A stretch of DNA of 64,000 nt from Corallium rubrum (taxonomy: Eukaryota; Cnidaria; Anthozoa; Scleralcyonacea; Coralliidae). Below the pieces are notes generated by a model that was not told the DNA's origin, searched no databases, and saw only the letters and a program-made list of their open reading frames with translations. This document shows, piece after piece, positions 37,437 through 47,160 of the stretch. How positions within the stretch are numbered: the first letter of the stretch is position 1; each line of letters opens with the position of its first letter. Made by a program: the position numbers and the translations under genes. The stretch is taken from NCBI GenBank assembly GCA_964035015.1, contig OZ036002.1:7436643-7500642 (forward strand), read 5' to 3'.

Positions 37437-37548
37437 ATTTTATATAAGAAAGTTTGTAGTCTTACACCAAGTTATGAAATTTTAGAAAGAAATTAATAAA
37501 AATTTCATAACATGGTGTAAGACTACAAACTTTCTTATATAAAATAAG
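37437..37548 (+). repeat. Long hairpin in the presumed AIDA 3' UTR
   Basis: Arms of about 48 bp are almost perfectly complementary, from TTTATATAAGAAAGTTTGTA through TCATAAC, around a loop of about 12 bp. The hairpin starts 53 bp after the AIDA stop codon and would be transcribed with the gene unless polyadenylation occurs first. Confidence 0.85.
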
Positions 37549-38156
37549 ACAATCATATTGTCACTCATAATGAAACTATTTTCAATAGCTCAAAATAATG
37601 TACATACAAGTGCAGTTATACTATGAGGAAGAGTGTAAATCAGGATATCCAAACACCGAGACATTTTTTAAAAACCGAGGTGAAGCCGAGGTTTTTGAAC
37701 AAACTTCAAGGTGTTTAGATTTCCTGATGGAATCATGAAACTACTCCTCCGAGTGTTTGATATTAAGCATCTCAAACAAATCAATATTTTAAGAGAAAAT
37801 CAAGGTAAACGTTTGCTTAATTTATTTACTTTCTTCCTCTGATATCCAAACCACAGATACAGTACTGATTTCCTTGTGTTTTCCTCATGAATTATTGAGT
37901 TTGAGATATATTTTTAATAATGTATTATATGTAGCTACACTAATAATATGAGCACATACATAAAGAAATATTAATTGTAGTGGAAATTGTTAAAAGTATC
38001 ATTTTCCATTGAAATTAGATTTTAAAAATTAATATTTGACCATTACATTGTGAATTGTACATAGTTAATGTATAATTTATACAATATTAATTTAAGCAAT
38101 AATTAATGTCCAGCCATGTATATATTTATGTTGCAAATTATGTTGCACATAATTAT

Positions 38157-38323
38157 AGATCGTTTTCACTCACGTGATCGGTGGCCCCACTGGGGTGGTG
38201 AAACAATACGAAATATTTGAATAAGAAAGAGCTAATTCCCATACCGTACACCAATATGGCCGCCATTTCATTGTTTTGGTACACCAATATGGCCGCCGTG
38301 ACGTCAGATGAAAACGATCTATT
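38157..38323. mobile_element. MITE with GATCGTTTTCA ends
   Basis: Begins AGATCGTTTTCACTCACGTG and ends GACGTCAGATGAAAACGATCT. Two copies of TACACCAATATGGCCGCC lie inside. Non-coding. Confidence 0.75.
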
Positions 38324-38526
38324 GGTACATATTTTTATATTATACAAAAAATTCATATTAAACAAATTTATACGGTACATGTAAATTCAAATTTAACTAT
38401 TATAACTTTTTTTTACTATTATTATTCATGGTCTGTATATAATATTCCAAGAAATAAGGAGGAGAAACTATTATATGAAACATCATGCTTAGTTTTAGAT
38501 CTTCACAGAACTTGTGGTGCCATTGT

Positions 38527-39642
38527 TTAGTGCCCTGCAACCATGCTGCAGCCAATGTTTTCAAACGGATTTTCATGAAATTCATCATCTGGCTCTTCAT
38601 CTCCAAATAATATACGTAGTGATTTCCCAAAACATTGCGAGTGATTTTCCAAGAGCTTGACCATGCTCTCCATTTTTGCTGGTTTTGTTTCATATACTTT
38701 GCAAACCCAAGCATCCAGAAGTTCTCTCAGAATCTCCAGAATTTGATCCGAATCATCAATTCTTACTTCATACATATATTGTGTATTAAGCTCACATGTT
38801 CTTATATTTTCAAGTGAAGTTTCCATCTCCTTAAGTAGTTCTTTCTCTTTAGCAATCTCATACTCACTGGCCTTTGACAGAAATGACTCAGATTTGTCCT
38901 TCAGTGTTTCAAGATACCATGTATCCAAGGCAATGTCAACATTTTCATCCAACAGAATACTTTGAGCTGTGTACATTTTATCAAGTTCTTTTAACACCGT
39001 TTGTAATTTCGTATCAAGAATTGTCTTTATTCCTTCTTGAATTGAAGAAAACTTGGCTGTAATATACTGGCGAACCTCGTCTACCTTTTCTTCAATCTCT
39101 GATTTTCTTTTCTGCAGTGCTTCCTCTAAGGTCTGACAATCCTTAATAATTTCTTCCAAGCAACTTGTACTGTACTTAATGCTTGTTTTTTGATGGTCAG
39201 AAAACCCCGACAGTGTAGACACTCTGTGTGCTTTGTGTTTGCCAAAGATTGTGCATTTTAAGCAAACAGCTTCTTCCTCGTCGTGGCAGAACATATCAAG
39301 GATATAGTTGGGATGTTCTTCGCATGGCTCTGACTGATTCCTTTGACTAGCTAACACATCTTCAATCAAATCCAAGTAGCTAAAATTCTTAGGCAAGGTG
39401 TTACTTGATGTATTTAAAGCACTTTGGTTCTTACATGTTGGGCAGCAGATCTGGAAACTTGACTTGCCTCGGACACGTACTACTGTGAGTGGTTGTGCTA
39501 CACGTAGTCGCAGCTTTTCCAAACAGCTCTCACAGAATGTGTGTCCACAAGGAATGATCCTTGGAATATGGCCTTTTTCGTGCGAGAACTGTTCTGTGCA
39601 TACTTGACAGTTTATAGAAGCTATCTTTTGACGTTTAGCCAT
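38527..39642 (-). CDS. TRIM-like RING/B-box/coiled-coil protein 1
   Basis: Intronless 371-codon frame. The RING finger has C12-x2-C15, C32-x-H34-x2-C37-x2-C40 and C67-x2-C70, with a long loop before the last pair. A B-box 2 follows at about 105-146 (CEEHPNYILDMFCHDEEEAV, then CLKC and HKAH). A predicted coiled coil runs from about 150 to 280 (many Leu, Glu and Lys). The last 90 residues match no SPRY, NHL or filamin domain, so this is an RBCC protein with an unassigned tail. RING proteins of this layout are usually E3 ubiquitin ligases; the target is unknown. The paralogue at 51.7-54.1 kb shares RING, B-box, coil and tail (SFRILFGEEEP there, SLRILFGDEEP here), so the tail is a conserved part of this pair. 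A broken copy of the 5' end lies directly upstream. Confidence 0.88.
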   Translation of the reverse strand: MAKRQKIASINCQVCTEQFSHEKGHIPRIIPCGHTFCESCLEKLRLRVAQPLTVVRVRGKSSFQICCPTCKNQSALNTSSNTLPKNFSYLDLIEDVLASQRNQSEPCEEHPNYILDMFCHDEEEAVCLKCTIFGKHKAHRVSTLSGFSDHQKTSIKYSTSCLEEIIKDCQTLEEALQKRKSEIEEKVDEVRQYITAKFSSIQEGIKTILDTKLQTVLKELDKMYTAQSILLDENVDIALDTWYLETLKDKSESFLSKASEYEIAKEKELLKEMETSLENIRTCELNTQYMYEVRIDDSDQILEILRELLDAWVCKVYETKPAKMESMVKLLENHSQCFGKSLRILFGDEEPDDEFHENPFENIGCSMVAGH

Positions 39643-39854
39643 TTACACGGCGTTAGAAATGCTGAGTTTTGAGCGCAATTACTTGTCTAAACCAGGGTTG
39701 CCATGGAAGAGGTTAGATGGGATGACTCTCTGGGACCTTTTCCGAAGATGTAGCCTTACGAAGCATGGATTTTAATGAAAACCTATCCCAATACCCCCCT
39801 AACCCTAACCCCCTAACCCTAATCTCAAAAGTGTGGAAAGTGTGGGGTTTTGGC

Positions 39855-42105
39855 TACTGTGAGTGGTTGTGCTACACGTAGTCGTAGCTTTTCCATATGG
39901 CGTCATATTTCCGCCAAAATTCATGTTCATATTTTCAACATTAAAGTTCATATTTTCAGCATTAAAGTTCGCATTTGCAACATTAATGTTCGCATTTTCA
40001 ACATTAATGTTCGTATTCGCAACATCAATGTTCGCATTTTCAACATTAATGTTCGTATTCGCAACATTAATGTTGAATTTTGGCGGACGGTGTGGTGTCA
40101 AATCTCCGCCAAAATTCATGTTCGCATTCGCAACATTAATGTTTGTATTTTCAACATTAATGTTCGTATTCGCAACATTAATGTTTGTATTTTCAACATT
40201 AATGTTTGTATTTTCAACATTAATGTTCGTATTCGCAACATTAATGTTTGTATTTTCAACATTAATGTTTGTATTTTCAAACATATCAGTCACACGTTTG
40301 CGAGAACGAAGTCAACGCAGACAGATCAAATTACACGCATTCATGAAGATTCATAGGTGATGGGAAAAATTGTCAATTTGTGATCACAACACTATATATG
40401 TTCGAAACTGAATTCGAGTAAATGAAGGTGCGTTTGTGACTGCGTACTTTGCAGGGGACAGTGACCGCACAGTGTGTACAGGCTGTACAAATTACATGAC
40501 AATTTCTAGCCCTGCTACCCGGGCTGCATTTATTTTACCATGCACGATACACAGAATCGCACTTTTACGAGACGTTTTCAATTTATAACTTAGACACGAG
40601 CAAGCAGAACTTGTGAAATACAACGTTGTCCAGAAAGAACTTGTATAGACAAACATTGTCGCGTATATTTCGGAGCTCTGACGTTCCAGCCTGGATAGGC
40701 GAGCTAGACCGCTCTATAAATAGAGATCTCGGTTGCACGATTCTCATATAAGCACAACATGAAAATTAACAAGAAATTATATAAATAGTAACAAACGCAC
40801 GATCTCGGCAAAGCTCTCCTCCGTATAAACAAGCCCTTAGTGTAGGTCTACAGACCGTCTACTGAAATCGGTATGTGCAATTGTAAGCATTGTGAGCGTA
40901 TATAAGATCAGGATACTTGCCAACGACATTACTGATGAACAATTAAGTATAATATTTCAGTGAACAGCTCCAAGGACATCAAGAAAGCGAAGAAAGAAAG
41001 CAATGAAGATTTTAATAGCATTTTAGCACGCATCAGTTTCGCAAAGCCTGACAGGATGACGTAATGATTGCCATTCCCAAACATGGACAAAACGAAAAAC
41101 GGAGCCGAAACCTAGACTCGTTCTACCTTAGGTAGCCCGAGTAATAATCCATCCTGGCTCACTCGTGTGTAAGTTATAAATTGAAAACGTCTCGTAAAAG
41201 TGCGATTCTGTGTATCGTGCATGGTAAAATAAATGCAGCCCAGGTAGCAGGGCTAGAAATTGTCATGTAAACATGATGAAAGTCGAGCCATGCAGCTCTG
41301 CTTTAATAAGCAGCAACTCGGGAATTCCCTATTTGTACACACTGTGCGGTCACTGCCTCCTGCAAAGTACGCAGTCACAAACGCACCTTCATTTACTCGA
41401 ATTTGGTTTCGATCATATATAGTGTTGTGATCACAAATTGACAATTATTTCCATCACCTATGAATCTTCATGAATGCGTGTAATTTGATATGTCTGCGTT
41501 GACTTCGTTCTCGCAAACGTGTGACTGATATGTTAGAAAATACAAACATTAATGTTGCGAATACGAATATGAATGTTGCGACTACGAACATTAATGTTGA
41601 AAATACAAACATTAATGTTGAAAATACAAACAATGTTGCGAATGCGAACATTAATGTTGAAAATACAAACATTAATGTTGAAAATACAAACATTAATGTT
41701 GCGAATGCGAACATGAATTTTGGCGGAGATTTGACACCACACCGTCCGCCAAAATTCAACATTAATGTTGCGAATACGAACATTAATGTTGAAAATGCGA
41801 ACATTGATGTTGCGAATACGAACATTAATGTTGAAAATTCTAACATTAATGTTGCGAATACGAACTTTAATGTTGAAAATATGAACTTTAATGTTGAAAA
41901 TATGAACATGAATTTTGGCGGAAATATGACGCCATATTTCCAAACAGCTCTCACAGAATGTGTGTCCACAAGGAATGATCCTTGGAATATGCCCTTTTTC
42001 GTGCGAGAACTGTTCTGTGCATACTTGACAGTTTATAGAAGCTATCTTTTGACGTTTAGCCATTTACACGGCGTTAGAAATGCTGAGTTTTGAGCGCAAT
42101 TACTT
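39855..42105 (-). pseudogene. Truncated duplicate of TRIM-like gene 1, split by a foldback element
   Basis: 41937-42105 is a near-identical copy of the start of TRIM-like gene 1 (upstream flank plus the first 41 or so codons, including the first RING cysteines). The next codons (KLRLRVAQPLTVV region) resume at 39895-39857. Between them sits the 2.04-kb foldback element. The copy stops inside the RING (near 39855), so B-box and coil are absent. Reading into the element adds repeat-encoded residues and cannot restore a RING. It is a direct, not inverted, duplicate. Confidence 0.88.
39896..41936. mobile_element. Foldback-type element with tandem-repeat arms
   Basis: Perfect terminal inverted ends (TATGGCGTCATATTTCCGCC at the left, complement at the right) lie between two copies of TTTCCA (39890-39895 and 41937-41942), a likely 6-bp target duplication. 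The arms (about 39896-40605 and 41160-41936) are inverted copies. Their outer halves are made of a 21-bp repeat around the palindrome AACATTAATGTT, interrupted by GGCGGACGGTGTGGTGTC. The central 550 bp is single-copy with no recognisable gene. Terminal inverted repeats built of short tandem repeats recall Drosophila Foldback (FB) elements. Confidence 0.85.
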
Positions 42106-42113
42106 GTCTAAAC

Positions 42114-42997
42114 CAGGGTTGCGGGTGCCAGAGGTTCTTCCACGCTCGTAGGGACAATTGGGGATACGGGAGGACGCCAGGAGGCTCCTCCCACTTTACC
42201 GCCTGGCGTCCTCGCGTGTCCCCGTTATCCCCCACGAGCGTCGAAAAACCTCTGGCACCCAGGGTAGGGTTGCCAGGTCCTCTGGGCCAAAATAAGCCAA
42301 ACGCATGTTCAAAATAAGCCAAAAAAGCCAAACTCTAAAATTAAGGCGGGAGACTGGGCCCGAATGCTAATTGCAGTAATAATTATGCAAATATGCCATA
42401 AATAATTGGTTTATCACTTTATCTGACATAAAGACTAAAAATTTGCTTATTTTTTAAAATTATTTATTTAGGTATACACTCACATTTCACATTTCAAAAC
42501 ATTTCATATAAGTCTGTCATGCAAGTATTCAGTTTAAAACTCGGTTAAAAAGAGAAGTTCATCTTAGTCAACTGAGTCAACTGCTGAAGTTTTAAACGGA
42601 TCGAAATTCTTGAATTATGATTGGTTGAAACTTGAAAAATTATGCGGTCGGACCTCTGCGAAGACAGTGGCATGAGTGATGATGTTCTAAATTAAGAATT
42701 CGTCTCTGATTGGTTGATAGTTATCCCATGGTTATCCAACTCTCGGATCGGGTAATCCCTACTGCTCTATACCGAGATTTAACAATTAGTCTTTCTAAAC
42801 AACAAAGCGGCAAATTTTAACCAATAAAAAACTGAAATATGGTGAAAAGACCGACGACTTTCCATTTTTTAGAAAAAAAAGCCAAAAATAAGCCAAAAAA
42901 TAGTTATAAGCCAAATGAAATTTTTCCAAGCCAAACCTTGTAAAAACAAGCCAAATTAGAGAAATTTGGCTTAAAAAAAGCCAATCTGGCAACCCTG
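42114..42997. mobile_element. hAT-type non-autonomous element
   Basis: Ends CAGGGTTGC and GCAACCCTG are flanked by the 8-bp duplication GTCTAAAC (42106-42113 and 42998-43005). Subterminal regions on both sides repeat AAGCCAAA/TTTGGCTT motifs. No transposase. A separate hairpin element is inserted next to the left end. It lies immediately upstream of the broken TRIM copy. Confidence 0.88.
42123..42262. mobile_element. Hairpin element nested in the hAT element
   Basis: About 140 bp, palindromic: GGGTGCCAGAGGTTCTTCC at the left, its complement ending CCTCTGGCACCC at the right, and inner arms with GAGGACGCCAGG and CCTGGCGTCCTC. It is GC-rich compared with its surroundings. It separates the first nine bases of the hAT end from the rest. 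Confidence 0.75.
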
Positions 42998-43106
42998 GTC
43001 TAAACGTACAGTACTCCTTTTATATTAATTAGAACAATGGTAGTGGCAATTAGAATGTATATCAACTTCCTGTTCTGCTTCTGCAACTTCCATCTACTTC
43101 CGGTGC

Positions 43107-43612
43107 CTCCCAAGGGAGGGAGGGAGGGAGGGAGGGAGGGAGGGAGGGAGGGAGGGAGGGAGGGAGGGAGGGAGGGAGGGAGGGAGGGAGGGAGGGAGGG
43201 AGGGAGGGAGGGAGGGAGGGAAGGAGGGAGGGAGGGAGGGAGGGAGGCTCCCAAGGGAGGGAGGGAGGGAGGGAGGGAGGGAGGGAGGGAGGGAGGGAGG
43301 GAGGGAGGGAGGGAGGGAGGGAGGGAGGGAGGCTCCCAAGGGAGGGAGGGAGGGAGGGAGGGAGGGAGGGAGGGAGGGAGGGAGGGAGGGAGGGAGGGAG
43401 GGAGGGAGGGAGGGAGGGAGGGAGGGAGGGAGTGAGTGAGTGAGTGAGTGAGTGAGTGAGTGAGTGAGTGAGTGAGTGAGTGAGTGAGTGAGTGAGTGAG
43501 TGAGTGAGTGAGTGAGTGAGTGAGTGAGTGAGTGAGTGAGTGAGTGAGTGAGTGAGTGAGTGAGTGAGTGAGTGAGTGAGTGAGTGAGTGAGTGAGTGAG
43601 TGAGTGAGTTAG
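43107..43612. repeat. (GGGA)n then (GTGA)n array
   Basis: GGGA repeats from 43114 to 43436 are broken three times by the same CTCCCAAG interruption (43107, 43248 and 43333), giving a higher-order pattern. They pass directly into about 180 bp of GTGA repeats, then TTAGCAGAGTGAG. Open frames across it on both strands are artefacts. Confidence 0.95.
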
Positions 43613-44138
43613 CAGAGTGAGTGAGTTAGCAGAGTGCAATATAATTCCAGGTTTTGATCGGACATGATCGGACACTAATTATTTTTGAATTCAATGGAGA
43701 AAATTTTTTTTAATTTTAATTTAGCAACTTAAAAGAAAAGTAAATAAATTACATAGAACAGTGGTAAATAGAACAACAACTTAGTCACAGTATAAATATA
43801 AAATACTTATCCTAATACATGAACAAAAATATTAACAGGTATTACTAATTTACTATATAACATAATATAAGTTCAGTACTAAGTACTTAATTAAGCAGAT
43901 TATACGGACAGTTTGAGAAATTAGCTTCGAAGTTTAAAAACAAGCGAATAAGCGATATTTCGCACTTAACGACTCAAAACAGAGTGCGCTAGAAAAGGCT
44001 GGCTCAGTGCGGGAAAACATTTTCCCTTGCACGTATAACCGATTACGTTTTGGTTTTGCGAGAATGAGGGAGAAATTACTGCGGCCATATCCACGTTTTG
44101 CGCGGAATATGGCCGGTGGCCGACCGTTATATTGCACT

Positions 44139-44306
44139 CTGGGAGGGAGGGAGGGAGGGAGGGAGGGAGGGAGGGAGGGAGGGAGGGAGGGAGGGAGGGA
44201 TGGTGGGAGGGAGGGAGGCCGGGAGGGAGGGATGCTGGTTGGGAGAGAGGGAGGGAGGGAGGGGGGAGGGAGGGGGGGAGGGAGGAAGGAAGGAAGGAAG
44301 GAAGGA
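44139..44306. repeat. (GGGA)n array, second block
   Basis: Less regular GGGA repeats with substitutions, ending in GGAA repeats (44283-44306). Probably related to the block 500 bp earlier. Confidence 0.9.
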
Positions 44307-44529
44307 AGCTGAGTGGGCCTCAGGTGAGCTGAAAGAAAGAAAGGATAAAGCAAACAAAGTATGCAAGCAATGAATAAAGAAAGAAAAGAGTAAGGAGGGG
44401 AGAAATAGACAGGAGAAATTAAAATCATTGCAAACAGAATTTAATTTTTAAGATTTATTCACCAACAGTAAACTGTATTACATTTAACATCACACATTAA
44501 TCTTATGTTCTTGTCCAGGCAAACTAAAA

Positions 44530-45354
44530 TCAGTCCATCGGAGCGGTTATGATACTTATTGGCGCGGTTAAGCTCGAAAAACGAGGAATTGCTTTGTCAA
44601 TCATTGTATTATACCTATCACTCCCTTCTTTAACGTCGCCAAAATATATATAAAAAATCGTATCCGGGCAAGTTTTTTCAATATCATGTGCTTGACTGCC
44701 GTATAGCTCTGAACAGGAAGTCTCACCATCGTTTATCATGTTGCCTTGAAAGTCTCCGCCATCCAAACTACCAATCGTGTCTCTCTCGGAAACATTGTTT
44801 CCCCAACGACTACCATACGATTGTTTGTCTTCTGTTGTGCTCCTGAGAACACCAGGATTCAGGCCTGTTTTGCGAATTCTGTTATTCGCATTGTGTTTGT
44901 ACATGTGGGTTTTTGGGTGTATCTCAGGGTTGTCCATACTGAACTTGTTCCCACCATTTTTACCGCCTTGTTCCGTTGAGGCCGCCGTGTCTTCGGCGCA
45001 TTGCTCTGCTTTCAGACCGAGGATAATAAGCGAAGGACAGCCGTTAGTCGAAGTAAAATCCAGTACCACTGAACCAAGAACAGAGATGACGTCTTTCACT
45101 GCTTGTGGGCTTACGGTGATATTTGACTTAGTGACCGAGGTCGCCGTTTGAGATTCTTCGTCATCACTATTCGTGTTGACAATGGTCTTCTCTAGCACGA
45201 TAAAAGCAAACTGTTCATCAGCTGCTTGTTCTACGGCGTTGCTGTACTCGGTTGAAGCTAAATCCAAGGCACTACCCTGGTTGGTCTGACCAGCTGTGGT
45301 CCATTGAATAATCTCAGCGACCACCATAAGGAGAAGTAATGCTTGGAACTTCAT
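44530..45354 (-). CDS. Secreted protein A of unknown family
   Basis: Intronless frame of 274 codons. A clear signal peptide (residues 1-22, MKFQALLLLMVV then small residues) predicts secretion, with no other membrane segment or GPI signal. The mature part is rich in Ser, Thr, Asn and Asp. It has four cysteines (in NGCPS, EQCAED, TSCSEL and KTCPDT), enough for two disulphides, and one N-glycosylation sequon (NIT) near residue 78. I do not recognise the family. It does not align convincingly with secreted proteins B and C, which lie 2-5 kb downstream on the same strand; the shared traits are the MKF start, one exon and secretion. The start is the only Met ahead of the hydrophobic segment. Confidence 0.7.
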   Translation of the reverse strand: MKFQALLLLMVVAEIIQWTTAGQTNQGSALDLASTEYSNAVEQAADEQFAFIVLEKTIVNTNSDDEESQTATSVTKSNITVSPQAVKDVISVLGSVVLDFTSTNGCPSLIILGLKAEQCAEDTAASTEQGGKNGGNKFSMDNPEIHPKTHMYKHNANNRIRKTGLNPGVLRSTTEDKQSYGSRWGNNVSERDTIGSLDGGDFQGNMINDGETSCSELYGSQAHDIEKTCPDTIFYIYFGDVKEGSDRYNTMIDKAIPRFSSLTAPISIITAPMD

Positions 45355-47160
45355 TCTTGTGGAAATTTAAAGTCCTCAGTTGTAGGCGGGTCGGGTTTAT
45401 CTGGTTCTAACTACAACTGCTGGTTTATGATTTATATGGAAAGATGAAGTCATAATCTCGTCATTGCGGTCACGCCATAATCAGCTAACAATAGACCCGG
45501 GTATGACCAGCGTGATAATGTGATATGGTTATCTCTCTTTACCAGTTCTTACCATCGCGATAAAGATGCACAGCTATATAGTTCGCCAACAATGCATGTC
45601 AATATTACGATCATCGCGCAGATAACTAAGATTTTCCTCCAGTAAAAATTTTACTACTTGCTCCGGTTGGAAAAGCTTTATTTGTACGTTATTAGTGTTT
45701 TACAAAAAAACATTTACTAAAAATAAACTGACACCATGCGACTTGTAGCCCAACAAGTACTTGTGACACAGGCGTATAAATAAATATCGAAAATAACCTC
45801 CGTCTACTATCTGAGTTGTAAGAGCGTCTGGCTGGCATTCGAAAGGCTGTGGGTTCGAGTCCCATCTGGAGCTCAGGGTTTTTCTCTGAGTTTAACTTAC
45901 GACAGCTTTCATGTACAGCAAAAACATACGAAAAAAGCTTTATTTATTACCACTGGTATGTAATATATCGACATATCGTACACGAGCGAGCAAGAGAGTT
46001 TCATCAGGATATCCAAACACCGAGACGTTTGTTGAAAACCAAGATTTTTGAATAAACTTCGAGGTGTTTGGATATACTGATGAAACACCCTTCCGAGTGT
46101 TTGATATAGTATCTCAAACAAATTAGTATTTTAAGAGAAAATCGAGATAGAACTATAGTTTGCCTAATTTATGTAATTTCCTTTTTCGAGCCTACGGGCA
46201 GGCCCTCCTGTTGCTGTTGAAATCTCGTTTCGCGAGCAAAGAGCCTGCACGCAGGCTATTCGATATCCAAACGCCGACACGACACTAATTTATTTTGTGT
46301 TTTCCTTATGAATTATTAACGAGTTTAAGGGGACGATTACATGGACCGGGTTGGCCCGGTTAACCGGAATGAAAATGTCCATGTAATCGTTTTCATCCCG
46401 GCAAACCGAGCTGAAAAACTGTTGAACTCGCTTCGATACGCGTTCGTTTGCTTGCATGACTGTGTGAATAAATAGTGCTGAAAGGAACTGAAATAGAACA
46501 ACAAAACGTTGTTTGTGTGTTTCGTGATCATAGCGAAGATTTATTAAATTAATTAGCCTTCGCGAAGACGATTTCGTGGATTATAACAATGTTTTTATTA
46601 AGGATGGGCTTACAAAATAAATAATAGACTAATTATATGTATACGTATATATATATAAAACTGAAGTAAAACTAACGTAGCTTTGCCCTTATTTACTTGA
46701 TAATTGCGAATTTCGGCCTGAAATCATCCCGGTTAACCGGGCCAACCCGGTCTATGTAATCGCCCCCTAAAATATAGACTTGCTCCAAGTTCGCCTCTTA
46801 GCGCTGGTTTTTGCGGGCGGGTGGAAAGGCGGGCGAGCGGAAAAGCGGGAGAAAAGAGGAGGACTTGTTTCGCTTGCAAGTTTTTGAATCTAATTAAATA
46901 TTCTGGCGGGAAATCGCTGAAATGTACGTCGCCCTGTTTTGACGTGTTTTGGGTTGTCGTACATGCAATGGAAAGTGGTTCTACCCCTACTAAAACGTTT
47001 TCAATTTTGGCGCGCTGCAGGGGTAAAAGTCCTTTTCAACGAGGGACCGAAAGGTCAAAAATGTCCAAAGGTCAAAAATGTTTGAAAAGGACTTTGAGAA
47101 AGTCTACCTAAAATACAGAGATTTGCCCTCTATAAGACGCCTGGGCACGAGGCATGTGAT
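45355..47160. other. Intergenic region between secreted protein genes A and B
   Basis: It contains a diverged tRNA-headed SINE (45810-45905, with GGGTTCGAGTCCC as B box), a foldback with ATCCAAACACCGAGACG ends (46008-46100) and a large foldback (46327-46769). The remaining sequence has no recognised exon; the upstream promoter of secreted gene A should lie just above 45354. Confidence 0.6.
46327..46769. mobile_element. Foldback element with CGATTACATGGACCGGG ends
   Basis: Left end AGGGGACGATTACATGGACC followed by CCCGGTTAACCGG. The right end is its inverse, finishing GTAATCGCCCCCTAA. An internal sub-palindrome (CCATGTAATCG) lies near 46378. Non-coding. Confidence 0.8.

Larger units (their letters stand above)
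37385..38526. other. Convergent intergenic region, AIDA to TRIM-like gene 1
   Basis: It holds a long hairpin (37437-37548), a degraded foldback with ATCCAAACACCGAGAC (about 37638-37735, related to 46.01 kb) and a MITE with GATCGTTTTCA ends (38157-38323). No exon recognised. Confidence 0.6.
42998..44529. other. Satellite-rich intergenic region upstream of secreted protein gene A
   Basis: It contains the GGGA/GTGA arrays and an A+T-rich stretch at 43640-44138. A second GGGA array runs from 44139. 43985-44125 shows a moderately GC-rich unique segment. No exon recognised. Confidence 0.6.

Noticed and set aside
39798..39825. Telomere-like CCCTAA repeats
   Set aside because: Only about four imperfect units; too short to mean an interstitial telomere or chromosome fusion.
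39805..40360. Seven-residue repeat proteins (Asn-Ile-Asn-Val type)
   Set aside because: The 21-bp repeat has no stop in several frames on both strands, so open reading is automatic. It has no signal peptide or conserved start, and it belongs to the foldback arms.
43037..43675. Long Gly-Arg-Glu and Leu-Thr-His-Ser frames
   Set aside because: Products of GGGA and GTGA arrays without stops.
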